DNA from: Burkholderiaceae bacterium
GTDB taxonomy: Bacteria > Pseudomonadota > Gammaproteobacteria > Burkholderiales > Burkholderiaceae_D
Direction: 5' to 3'
Length of the DNA: 6,233 nucleotides
Assembly (NCBI GenBank): GCA_019752915.1
Contig: JAIELO010000075.1
Coordinates: forward strand, 1-6,233
Positions 1 through 6,233 of the stretch are shown one piece after another. Every line of letters starts with the position of its first letter. The first letter of the stretch is position 1. The notes under the pieces are model-generated. The model searched no databases and was not told the origin of the DNA. It worked only from the letters and a program-made list of their open reading frames with translations. Both the position numbers and the translations under genes were made by a program.

Positions 1-592
1 CTTTCCCAGCCAGATCACCTCCGGCTATGCCGGACGCAAACTGGTCGCCGATGTCGGACCGCTGACATTCCGCCAGATGCTCATCATCAGTGGCATCGGC
101 GGGCTGCTGGGCGCGATCCTGCTGCTCAATACGCCGCCCTCCTTCTTCGCCCGGCTGGTGCCGTGGCTGGTGCTGTTCGCCACCAGCGTGTTTGCCTGGG
201 GTAGTTTCCGCAAAAAACCGCTGCATGCAGCCAGCAGCATGCCACGCTGGACCTTGATACTGGTACAGAGCTGCATCGCCGTATATGGCGGCTATTTCGG
301 TGGCGGGATCGGTTTCCTGATGCTGGCAGCACTGACCGTGGCAGGTCAGCAGGTACGCGCGGCTGCGGCCACCAAGAATGTGCTGGCGATGGCCATGAAT
401 GCAGCAGCGGCGGTGATTTTCGCCAGTTCCTCGCTCATCAGCTGGCCTGCCGCGCTGGCCCTGTGCGCCGGCGGCATCGTCGGTGGTCTGGTCGGCGGCT
501 GGCTGGTGCACCGTCTGCCGGAAAAAGTCATGCGCGGTTTTGTCGTGGTGGTCGGCGCCAGCCTGACCGTGTGGATGTTTATGCGCGCCTGA
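1..592 (+). CDS. TauE/SafE family membrane permease, 3' part
   Basis: The reading frame is open from the left edge (first full codon at base 2) to the TGA at 590-592, so the start lies outside the window and the ATG at 77 is internal. About 196 residues are visible. They form long hydrophobic stretches rich in Gly and Ala, separated by short basic loops such as RKK and HRLPEK. In the second half, the glycine-rich stretch GGYFGGGIGFLMLAAL followed by AAATKN matches the repeat signature of the TauE/SafE (DUF81) family as I remember it. Members are inner-membrane proteins; some are linked to export of sulfite, sulfoacetate or other organic anions, but most have no known substrate and none can be assigned here. 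The gene converges on cueR with a gap of about 33 bases, so a shared role in copper handling is not indicated. The family call is fairly secure; the substrate is unknown. Confidence 0.85.
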   Translation, partial: FPSQITSGYAGRKLVADVGPLTFRQMLIISGIGGLLGAILLLNTPPSFFARLVPWLVLFATSVFAWGSFRKKPLHAASSMPRWTLILVQSCIAVYGGYFGGGIGFLMLAALTVAGQQVRAAAATKNVLAMAMNAAAAVIFASSSLISWPAALALCAGGIVGGLVGGWLVHRLPEKVMRGFVVVVGASLTVWMFMRA

Positions 593-625
593 ACCCGCGT
601 TGCGTGGCGCGCTGGATCGCCGGCG

Positions 626-1012
626 CTAGTCGGCCAGCGATTGCAGAATCGCACAGTCGGAGCGCTGGTCGCCGTGACAGCAGGCCGCTAGCGTCTGCAG
701 GCTGTCGCGCATGGCCGTCAGCTCGGCGATGCGCGCATTGAGCGCCTCGACATGGCCTTGTGCAAGGCGCTTCACGTCGACACTGGCACGCTGCGGATCC
801 TGCCACAGCGAGAGCAGCTCGCGGATCTGTTCCAGCGAAAACCCCATGTTACGGCTGCGCTTGATGAAGCGCAGCGCATGCAGATCACTGTCCGCATAAA
901 TACGGTAGCCAGCCGCGCTGCGCTTACCGGGCGGGATCAGGGCGATGCTTTCGTAATGGCGGATCATCTTTGCGCTGACGCCCGTGGCTGCCGCAGCCAT
1001 ACCGATATTCAT
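626..1012 (-). CDS. cueR: Cu(I)-responsive MerR-family regulator CueR
   Basis: This 128-residue protein has the MerR layout. An N-terminal winged helix-turn-helix (about residues 1-70) includes IRHYE, GYRIY and the [12 protein letters not shown] segment. A long dimerisation helix (about 80-107) and a C-terminal metal loop follow. The loop contains Cys112 and Cys120 with seven residues between them, at the same positions as the two Cu(I)-binding cysteines of E. coli CueR. Ser77, the residue typical of monovalent-metal sensors in this family, is also conserved. An extra Cys111 precedes Cys112, while the His/Cys-rich tail of the E. coli protein is absent. The protein should bind the operator upstream of copA and activate it by DNA distortion when Cu(I) is bound. 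The ATG overlaps the copA stop codon (ATGA), and a good ribosome-binding site, GGAG at 1019-1022, lies six bases upstream inside copA. This supports the start and suggests translational coupling. Specificity for Cu(I), possibly also Ag(I) and Au(I), is inferred from family knowledge. Confidence 0.92.
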   Translation of the reverse strand: MNIGMAAAATGVSAKMIRHYESIALIPPGKRSAAGYRIYADSDLHALRFIKRSRNMGFSLEQIRELLSLWQDPQRASVDVKRLAQGHVEALNARIAELTAMRDSLQTLAACCHGDQRSDCAILQSLAD

Positions 1013-3219
1013 GCCGGTCTCCAGCGCCGCAACAGCAAGGCATTGCTAATGACACTCACCGAACTGAACGCCATGGCAGCCCCGGCCACCATGGGATTGA
1101 GCAGGCCGAATGCGGCCAGCGGGATGCCCACCAGATTGTAGATAAACGCCCAGAACAGGTTTTGCCGGATCTTGCGGTAGGTCAGGCGCGAAATCTCGAT
1201 GGCGGCGGCCACCAGCGCCGGATCGCCGCGCATCAGGGTAATCCCGGCCGCATGCATGGCGACATCGGTGCCACTGCCCATGGCGATGCCGACATCGGCA
1301 GCCGCCAGCGCCGGGGCATCATTAATGCCGTCACCGACCATGGCCACGCAGCGCCCCTGCTGCTGCAGCGCGCGCACCGTCTCGGCCTTGTCCGCCGGCA
1401 GCATATTGGCCATCACGCGGCGCAGGCCCAGCGCCTGGCCGATGGCATCGGCGCTACCCTGATTGTCTCCGGTCAGCAACATGGTTTCCACCTGCAGCGC
1501 GTGCAGAGCATCGAGCGCGCCCTGCGCCTGCGGCTTGATCTGGTCGCCAAACGCCAGCAGCCCGACTAATTGCGGTACCGGTGCCAGACTGGCCAGCCAG
1601 GCGATGCTCAGCCCCTGCCGGCTTAGCCCATCCGCCTCGTCCTGCAAGGCGGTCAGCGTGACACCCTGCTCGGCCATCAGCCGGCTGCTTCCTAGCAGCA
1701 AGCGCTGGCCCGCCACCGTGGCGGCTACGCCGCGCCCCGGCAAGGCCGATAGATCGCTCGCGCCGAGCGTGGCATCCAGCCCGCGCAGTGCCGCCGCGTC
1801 CAGCACCGCACGCGCCAGCGCATGTTCGCTGCCGCGCTGGATCGCCGCGGCCAGCCGCAGCAAGCTGTCCGGATCGTGATCGACGGCATGCAGCGCCTGC
1901 AATACCGGCTTGCCTTCGGTCAGGGTGCCAGTTTTATCAAACGCCACACAGGTGATGCGATGCGCCAGTTCCAGTGCCGTGGCATCCTTGATCAGGATGC
2001 CATGACGCGCCGCCACCCCGGTGCCCGCCATGATTGCGGCCGGTGTGGCCAGCCCCAGTGCACATGGACAGGCAATCACCAGCACCGCGACGGCATTGAT
2101 GATGGCCCGTTCCAGATCGCCACTGGCGAGCCACCAGCCCGCCAGCGTCAGCAGCGCCAACACCAGCACCACCGGCACGAACACCGCGCTGACACGATCC
2201 ACCAGATGCTGCACCGGTGCCTTGACGGCCTGCGCATCTTCCACCAGCCGGATGATGCGCGCCAGCTTGCTCTCGGCCCCCACCGCCGTGACCCGCACCA
2301 GCAACAAGCCTTCGCCATTGATGGCGCCGCCCGTCACCGGGTCACCGGCACTCCGTGCAACGGGAACGCTTTCGCCCGTGATCAGTGCCTCGTCGACGTG
2401 ACTGGCGCCTTCCACCACCACGCCGTCGGCCGCCACCCGTTCGCCGGGTCGCACCACCACCAGTTCATCCGGGCGTAGCGCATCGATTGCTACTTCGACA
2501 TCCTGCGTGCCCCGGCGCACCCGCGCCGACTCCGGGCGCAGCACCTGCAAAGCGCGAATCGCCGAGGTGGTCTGGCGCTTGGCGCGCGCCTCCAGCCACT
2601 TGCCCAGCAAAATCAGCGTGATTACCACGGCCGATGCCTCGAAGTACAGATGCGGCATGGCCGACGCCGACGCCAGCAACTGATACACGCTCAGGCCATA
2701 CGCGGCGCTAGTACCGAGCGCCACCAGCAGATCCATATTGCCGCTACCGGCGCGCAACGCCAGCCAGCCAGCGCGATAGAAACGGGCGCCGAGCCAGAAC
2801 TGCACCGGCGTTGCCAGCAGCAGTTGCACGCGTCCGTCCAGCATCCAGTGCACGCCGACCGGTTCCAGCAGCATCGGCACCAGCAAGGGAAGCGCCAGCA
2901 ATGCCGCCAGCAGCACTGCGCGGCCGCCGGCAGGCGCTGCGAATGCATGATGGGCAGCGCGGGGAACAGTCTCTGCCGCGACGTTCAGGATCTGCTCCGG
3001 CGTGGCCTGATAGCCAGCCTGATCGACGGCCTGAACCAGCGCCGCGACGTCGAGCGGCGCACTGGATTCCACCCGTGCCGATTCGGTGGCCAGATTCACG
3101 CTGACCTTGTCAACACCGGGCACGGCCGCTAGCACGCGCTCGACACGCCCCACGCAGGACGCGCAGCTCATGCCGCCGATTTTGATCGATAGTATGTTGG
3201 GAACAGCGGAAGTGGCCAT
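1009..3219 (-). CDS. copA: P1B-1-type Cu(I)-exporting ATPase CopA
   Basis: This 736-residue inner-membrane pump moves cytoplasmic Cu(I) to the periplasm at the expense of ATP. One N-terminal heavy-metal-associated domain (about residues 8-75) carries GMSCASC, with the metal-binding CxxC at 19-22. Eight membrane segments can be seen at roughly 101-119, 131-152, 162-184, 192-210, 344-365, 372-395, 687-707 and 710-730. The actuator TGES is at 281-284. The transmembrane CPC metal site is at 384-386. The phosphorylation motif DKTGT is at 428-432, with Asp428 as the acceptor. GDGINDAP begins at 629. The Cu(I)-specific residues of helices 7 and 8 are present as Tyr694-Asn695 and Met716-x-x-Ser719-Ser720, which places the pump in subgroup 1B-1. 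One oddity is that the nucleotide-domain SEHP motif reads SEHA (464-467). The ATG at 3219 has only a weak GGG six bases upstream, but it places the metal-binding domain at the usual distance from the N-terminus. The gene leads an operon with cueR. Confidence 0.95.
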   Translation of the reverse strand: MATSAVPNILSIKIGGMSCASCVGRVERVLAAVPGVDKVSVNLATESARVESSAPLDVAALVQAVDQAGYQATPEQILNVAAETVPRAAHHAFAAPAGGRAVLLAALLALPLLVPMLLEPVGVHWMLDGRVQLLLATPVQFWLGARFYRAGWLALRAGSGNMDLLVALGTSAAYGLSVYQLLASASAMPHLYFEASAVVITLILLGKWLEARAKRQTTSAIRALQVLRPESARVRRGTQDVEVAIDALRPDELVVVRPGERVAADGVVVEGASHVDEALITGESVPVARSAGDPVTGGAINGEGLLLVRVTAVGAESKLARIIRLVEDAQAVKAPVQHLVDRVSAVFVPVVLVLALLTLAGWWLASGDLERAIINAVAVLVIACPCALGLATPAAIMAGTGVAARHGILIKDATALELAHRITCVAFDKTGTLTEGKPVLQALHAVDHDPDSLLRLAAAIQRGSEHALARAVLDAAALRGLDATLGASDLSALPGRGVAATVAGQRLLLGSSRLMAEQGVTLTALQDEADGLSRQGLSIAWLASLAPVPQLVGLLAFGDQIKPQAQGALDALHALQVETMLLTGDNQGSADAIGQALGLRRVMANMLPADKAETVRALQQQGRCVAMVGDGINDAPALAAADVGIAMGSGTDVAMHAAGITLMRGDPALVAAAIEISRLTYRKIRQNLFWAFIYNLVGIPLAAFGLLNPMVAGAAMAFSSVSVISNALLLRRWRPA

Positions 3220-3258
3220 GGCAAACCCGGTGACGATGTAATGAGTGCAGAAAACTAC

Positions 3259-3289
3259 AGCGTCCAGTATGCCACGATGGTAAGGTCAA
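3259..3289 (-). promoter_or_regulatory. Predicted CueR-controlled copA promoter and operator
   Basis: Read on the minus strand, a perfect family-type -35 TTGACC (3289-3284) is followed by 19 bases and then GACGCT (3264-3259) in the -10 position. The 19-base spacer is the hallmark of MerR-family promoters, where the activator untwists the DNA to bring the two boxes into line. The operator lies inside the spacer. Its left half is ACCTTACCA (3286-3278), its centre is TCG, and its right half is TGGCATACT (3274-3266). The left half fits the CueR consensus well. The right half matches its mirror image at only five of nine positions. Transcription would start near 3252, giving a leader of about 30 bases before copA. 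The site is inferred from pattern and position; the -10 box is poor, as is usual for activator-dependent promoters. Confidence 0.72.
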
Positions 3290-3314
3290 GGCCTTTCTGT
3301 CAGCACGGCCAGGC

Positions 3315-4160
3315 CTAGCGCACTTCGCAATCGACGACGTTGGACTTGTTCGGCGTACTGCTGGCGTTCGGACCGCTGCTCTGGCTGAATGCGGGCGGTG
3401 GGGTGAATGGGATACCCGGATTGACCGGCAGGAGTACCGGCGGCTGCCTGAAGTTAGGCGTATAGCCAAACTGGCCGGGACTGAAGTTACTGGTACCGGA
3501 GGGATTGGTCACATGAATCAAACCGTCGAGCACTTGCACGTACAGGCCGGGCGCGCGCACGCCGCCCGGTGGCGGTGGCGTCAGCTGCGCCAGCATCAGC
3601 GGCCGCACCGGCGCGGCCAGTTGATCCAGCGCAGCGGTACTGGCCAGATTGTAGGCTTGCTGTGCAGCCAGCGCCTCGGCACTCGGCTCGACGATGTCGG
3701 CAATGAAGGTGGTGCCGCGAATGCCGATGGTGGCACTGGGCGTCTTCATGGAAAACTTTTCCTTATTGCGTTTGCCAAGCAAGCCGGTCACCGAACGCAA
3801 GCCGCCTTTGACCAGACTGAACGAGGCGCTGTCCGCATCCGGCTTACCGGCGTCGTAACTGAAATCCTCGACCTTAAAAGTGGTCCCCGGTTTGAGGGTA
3901 ATCTCGCTGTTATCGATGAACTTGAGCATGGCGTAGGTATTTTTTTCCGTCACCAGCGTATCGCCGCTTTCTACCTCCGAGCGCAAGGACAGGATGCGAG
4001 CACCCCCGTTGGCTTTTTTGGCAAGCAGCGGGCCACTCAACTGGACGATTGTGCCAGCCACTTGCCCAGCCCAGCCGGCACTCGTCATGCCACACAGCAC
4101 CAGCAGCAACAAGCCATTGAACCAGAGGCGAACAACGCGGGGGATTTTTGACTGTGGCAT
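3315..4160 (-). CDS. Exported FecR-domain protein of the TPS locus
   Basis: This 281-residue protein begins with a signal peptide: basic residues up to Arg11, a core GLLLLVLCG, and likely cleavage near AGWA at 29-32. A FecR domain follows. Its first part (about 55-160) has the pattern GDTLVTEKNTYAMLKF, LKPGT at 89-93 and the diagnostic TPSATIGIRGTTF at 140-152. The closing strands (about 206-233) read VQVLDGLIHVTN and SPGQFG. Between them lies an insert of about 45 residues, rich in Ala and Leu and ending in a PPPP run. The last 50 residues are rich in Pro, Ser and Asn and end in VVDCEVR. There is no cytoplasmic anti-sigma domain or later membrane helix, so this is not a classical FecR iron-signalling protein; a periplasmic or envelope role is likely. 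A TTG at 4187 could extend the frame by nine residues, but the ATG at 4160 has GGAA (4167-4170) six bases upstream and starts directly at the signal peptide. It follows the transporter gene by 38 bases, suggesting shared transcription. Its function is unknown. Confidence 0.83.
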   Translation of the reverse strand: MPQSKIPRVVRLWFNGLLLLVLCGMTSAGWAGQVAGTIVQLSGPLLAKKANGGARILSLRSEVESGDTLVTEKNTYAMLKFIDNSEITLKPGTTFKVEDFSYDAGKPDADSASFSLVKGGLRSVTGLLGKRNKEKFSMKTPSATIGIRGTTFIADIVEPSAEALAAQQAYNLASTAALDQLAAPVRPLMLAQLTPPPPGGVRAPGLYVQVLDGLIHVTNPSGTSNFSPGQFGYTPNFRQPPVLLPVNPGIPFTPPPAFSQSSGPNASSTPNKSNVVDCEVR

Positions 4161-4198
4161 GGTGATTTCCAATAAATTCGGGGACAAACAAAAACCGC

Positions 4199-5809
4199 TC
4201 AGTACGCCAGACCGAGGCGCAGGTGCAAACGACTGGCGTGCGCTCCCCCGGCAACGCCGGTGCGCACCGCGTGGCCAAAGTCCAGTTGCAGGTTAACGTA
4301 GGTCGACAGCAAGAAGCGTGCGCCGACACCGGTGCTGGCGATGACGATGCTGCTCAGCTCCGCCGGCAGTGCATGGTTACGTCGGGCATAAGCGCTGTCA
4401 TAAAAGGCGAGCAGGCGGCAATTCCAACCGTCACGGCTACACAGATTGGGCGTGTAGGCTTCCAGATTGACGCCCAGCCCGGAGTCATTGGAGATCTCGC
4501 GTTCGTCGAAACCGCGCACCGAGGTCGCACCGCCAGCGCCGAATTGCTCGCCGGAAATCAGTGCATCGCCGCTGTACTGGCCATTGACGGTGGCGCGCAG
4601 TTGCCAGTCACTGGCCAGTGCGCGGGTCAGGCTGGCCGCCAGCCGCACCATGGTGTAGTCGGCCTTGGCGCCGGTGCGGGCCAGTGTGAACGCGGCCTGA
4701 TCACCCTTGGCGCCTCCGGAGACATTACGCAGCAGCGTCAACTGCCCGCTCAGCTCGCCTTGCGGGATCGGCAACGTGGCCTGATAGCTGACGCTGAGCG
4801 GATGCACGGTCACATCATTGCCAAGTTCTTGTCCCAGGAACTGCAGGCTGTTCTTGAACGCTTTGTAGTCGACACCGTAACTGATTCTGGATTCGAGTTC
4901 GCCACGCTTGGCCAGGATCTGGTTATAGCGGGCGCCGTACACCGCGCCTTTGCCGCTGACAGCCAGGTTGACCGCGCCAGCCGAAACGGTGCCGGAATCG
5001 ACGTTGGAATAGCTCGCGAACAGGTCCAGCGACGCACCCAGTGCGTACATAGGAATATGGTAGCCGGCGCCATATACTTTGACGCGCCCGGGTTCCTCGG
5101 CCGATGTGGTGTACTGCAGCGAGGCCTGATGATCGCGGTTGAACAGATTGCTGTTTTGCAGGACGAACCCGAGATGGGTCTTGCCAGTCTGCCGGGTGCC
5201 AGTGTTATCGGCGTTCACAAGCCCCTTCCAGACGGACTGATCCTTAACGTCCAGCGTGGCATCAACCTCATCGTCTTGTTCGCCGCTTTGCAGCTTGAGG
5301 GTGACTTCCTTGGCAGGATTCTCGTTGCCCAGCTTTAAATTAGCCGAGACTGCGTTCAAATTCGGGGTATGGCCTTCCTGCAACGCTGGCAGACTGTTAC
5401 GGATATTATTCTCATCGAAGTAGCGATTGTTTTTCACGCTGATACGGCCGATGCGCGTTTGCACCACCCGCAGCAGCACCACGCCGCGGTCGAGCTCCTG
5501 CTCAGGCAGTTCGATCGTTACGACCTTGTAGCCTTGCTGGTGGTAAGCCGCTTCCAGCGCCTCGAGCGCACGTTGCACGTCGCCAAAATCGCGCTGTTTC
5601 CCCGTGAATGGCGCCAACAGCGCATCGATCTGCAGCGGCGACAACAGGCTGTTGCCCTGAACGTCGAAACGGGAAATCTCAAAGCGGATCACGCCGCTGT
5701 CGTCCGCCGCCGCTGCGGCAGAACTCACGACGGCAGTCATCAGGGTAGCTGCTAGCAGACGGGTAAGGCCATATCTCATGAGTTCGCTCGTAGTTTTTAT
5801 TGAATGCAT
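4199..5809 (-). CDS. Two-partner secretion outer-membrane transporter (TpsB, ShlB/FhaC/HecB family)
   Basis: This protein of up to 536 residues is an outer-membrane pore that exports a partner exoprotein from the periplasm. A signal peptide ends near AAAAADD (about residue 36). Two POTRA domains follow: about 42-117, starting IRFEISRFDVQGN and including the typical AYHQQGYKVVTIELPEQEL, and about 118-190. A 16-stranded barrel then fills about 194-536 and ends in the C-terminal aromatic Tyr536. The loop-6 motif VRGF is at 431-434. Its barrel partner FYDSA is at 469-473 and keeps the key Asp471, but Ala replaces the usual Gly. The residues between cleavage site and first POTRA are too few for the N-terminal plug helix known from FhaC. 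Two cysteines (457 and 464) sit in a likely surface loop. The outermost ATG is given here; the ATG at 5779 (residue 11) would give a more typical 26-residue signal peptide and is equally plausible, as neither has a strong ribosome-binding site. The likely substrate is encoded just upstream. Confidence 0.92.
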   Translation of the reverse strand: MHSIKTTSELMRYGLTRLLAATLMTAVVSSAAAAADDSGVIRFEISRFDVQGNSLLSPLQIDALLAPFTGKQRDFGDVQRALEALEAAYHQQGYKVVTIELPEQELDRGVVLLRVVQTRIGRISVKNNRYFDENNIRNSLPALQEGHTPNLNAVSANLKLGNENPAKEVTLKLQSGEQDDEVDATLDVKDQSVWKGLVNADNTGTRQTGKTHLGFVLQNSNLFNRDHQASLQYTTSAEEPGRVKVYGAGYHIPMYALGASLDLFASYSNVDSGTVSAGAVNLAVSGKGAVYGARYNQILAKRGELESRISYGVDYKAFKNSLQFLGQELGNDVTVHPLSVSYQATLPIPQGELSGQLTLLRNVSGGAKGDQAAFTLARTGAKADYTMVRLAASLTRALASDWQLRATVNGQYSGDALISGEQFGAGGATSVRGFDEREISNDSGLGVNLEAYTPNLCSRDGWNCRLLAFYDSAYARRNHALPAELSSIVIASTGVGARFLLSTYVNLQLDFGHAVRTGVAGGAHASRLHLRLGLAY

Positions 5810-5997
5810 TTTGCCAACTTTAAAAGTCTGTCTTCAACGGCAACACCGCTTGCCAACGCCGGACTGACCCAAGCACCGCCGCTACCGCCCCTGCCATTTG
5901 CAACGCCTGTCACGGAACACCGAAAGGCTCCCGCTCAGGTGTTTCACTGCAACGCACAACCGGCCCCGTCGCGCAGACGGGGCCTTACTGCGTCGCG
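5810..5997. other. Intergenic region between exoprotein and transporter genes
   Basis: These 188 bases separate the exoprotein stop from the transporter start. They hold the strong hairpin listed separately and a second, weaker one. The weaker hairpin pairs GGAACACC (5914-5921) with GGTGTTTC (5938-5945), including one G-T pair and a 16-base loop. The octamer TGCAACGC occurs at 5899-5906 and again at 5948-5955, which may be chance. The stretch just before the transporter start (5810-5825) is markedly richer in A and T than its surroundings. It contains TTTTAAAA on the minus strand, which could serve as a -10 region, with TTGCCG about 14 bases upstream as a poor -35. The spacing is too short for a confident promoter call. 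I see no open frame here with coding character. Confidence 0.5.
5962..5984 (-). terminator. Perfect GC-rich hairpin after the exoprotein gene
   Basis: GGCCCCGTC (5962-5970) pairs without mismatch with GACGGGGCC (5976-5984) around a five-base loop, GCGCA. On the minus strand it begins 13 bases after the exoprotein stop codon, which is where an intrinsic terminator would lie. The bases that follow on that strand (GGTTGTGCGTT) are only moderately rich in T, so termination may be partial. Alternatively the stem may mainly protect the upstream mRNA from 3' decay. Such a stem would let the abundant exoprotein be made in excess over its transporter. Confidence 0.55.
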
Positions 5998-6233
5998 TCA
6001 GTTGCAATACATTTTCTTGGTCGGCTCATTTTTACTGGCCAGCACATCGACCTTGCCAGAGGACTTATCTTTTTCATCCGGGACTTTGTCGTCCGGCTTG
6101 CTGGTCCCGCCGGTGCCGCCGGTCGCAGTGGACGCGCTACCGGCGTCCGGCGGAGTTACTACAACTGGCGCCTTGAGGACGCCGCCCTGGGACTGGGTGA
6201 CGGTATTGATGATGTTGACCGTGGAGTTCAAAG
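5998..6233 (-). CDS. Probable TPS exoprotein (TpsA, filamentous-haemagglutinin-like), C-terminal end only
   Basis: The frame is open from the right edge of the window to the TGA at 5998-6000, so only the last 78 or so residues are seen. A TTG at 6231 is within the frame and is not taken as the start. The visible part begins LNSTVNIINTVTQSQGG, reminiscent of the Asn/Thr/Val-rich ends of beta-helical adhesins. It then becomes low-complexity: first Pro, Ala, Thr and Gly rich, then strongly charged with many Asp, Lys and Glu. It ends in KKMYCN, with a cysteine as the penultimate residue. No TPS domain or haemagglutinin repeat lies within the window, so the exoprotein call rests mainly on position: it precedes a TpsB transporter gene on the same strand, as in fhaB-fhaC. 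I am fairly sure it is a real gene end, and less sure of its identity. Confidence 0.62.
   Translation of the reverse strand, partial: LNSTVNIINTVTQSQGGVLKAPVVVTPPDAGSASTATGGTGGTSKPDDKVPDEKDKSSGKVDVLASKNEPTKKMYCN

Noticed and set aside
593..625. Possible bidirectional terminator between the permease and cueR
   Set aside because: There are short GCGC-type self-complementary pieces but no convincing stem and no T tract on either strand, as any GC-rich stretch would show.
1822..2478. Open frame of 218 codons on the plus strand within copA
   Set aside because: It is antisense to the catalytic core of CopA and its product is His/Gln/Arg-rich, typical of a mirror of a GC-rich gene. The same applies to the smaller frames at 752-1141, 1162-1569 and 2650-3132.
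4082..4102. Possible lipoprotein signal in the FecR protein (LVLC followed by GMTS)
   Set aside because: A lipobox needs a small residue (Ala, Gly or Ser) just before the cysteine, and here it is Leu. Ordinary cleavage near AGWA fits better.
3513..4151. Open frame of 212 codons on the plus strand opposite the FecR gene
   Set aside because: It is fully antisense to a protein with a clear signal peptide and FecR motifs, and its own translation shows no family features.
4161..4187. Earlier TTG start that would add nine residues to the FecR protein
   Set aside because: It is a rare start codon with no visible ribosome-binding site. The ATG at 4160 has a suitably spaced GGAA and gives a normal signal peptide.
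4223..5338. Long open frame on the plus strand opposite the transporter gene
   Set aside because: It lies wholly antisense to a well-supported TpsB gene. Its translation has no recognisable domain and the mixed composition expected of a GC-rich shadow frame.
5899..5955. Repeated TGCAACGC octamers as a regulator-binding site or the start of a repeat array
   Set aside because: There are only two exact copies, 49 bases apart, in a region rich in similar words. This is too little to separate from chance.

Overview
This window is a GC-rich proteobacterial chromosome segment. The best fit is a betaproteobacterium (Burkholderiales or Neisseriales). I base this on the gene families, the copA-cueR arrangement and the style of the two-partner secretion genes. 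I cannot name a genus from sequence alone.

Left part (1-3289). The 3' end of a TauE/SafE-type membrane permease runs on the plus strand. It converges, across about 33 bases, on a two-gene copper-detoxification unit on the minus strand. That unit is copA (a P1B-1 Cu(I)-exporting ATPase) followed by cueR (a MerR-family Cu(I) sensor). The two genes share an ATGA stop/start overlap. A MerR-type promoter lies upstream of copA, with a -35 TTGACC and an unusually long 19-base spacer. It carries the expected operator dyad, but one half-site is degraded. The sensor, its likely target promoter and the exporter therefore sit in one short, self-regulating circuit.

Right part (3315-6233). Three genes run in the same minus-strand direction and look like a two-partner secretion (TPS) locus. 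In order of transcription they are the 3' end of a probable large exoprotein (TpsA), a FhaC/ShlB-type outer-membrane transporter (TpsB), and a small exported FecR-domain protein. A perfect GC-rich hairpin sits just after the exoprotein stop codon, which would allow the exoprotein and its transporter to be expressed at different levels. The transporter and the FecR protein are only 38 bases apart and are probably cotranscribed.

The copper and TPS units point the same way. The copA -35 element begins 25 bases after the fecR stop codon, and I see no convincing terminator between them.

Nothing here requires an undescribed system. The parts most worth a second look are the TPS-FecR module, with cysteines near the C-termini of the exoprotein and the FecR protein and a cysteine pair in the transporter barrel; the transporter's apparent lack of a plug helix; the SEHA variant in CopA; and the asymmetric copper operator. 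I see no RNA genes, insertion sequences, CRISPR arrays or attachment sites.
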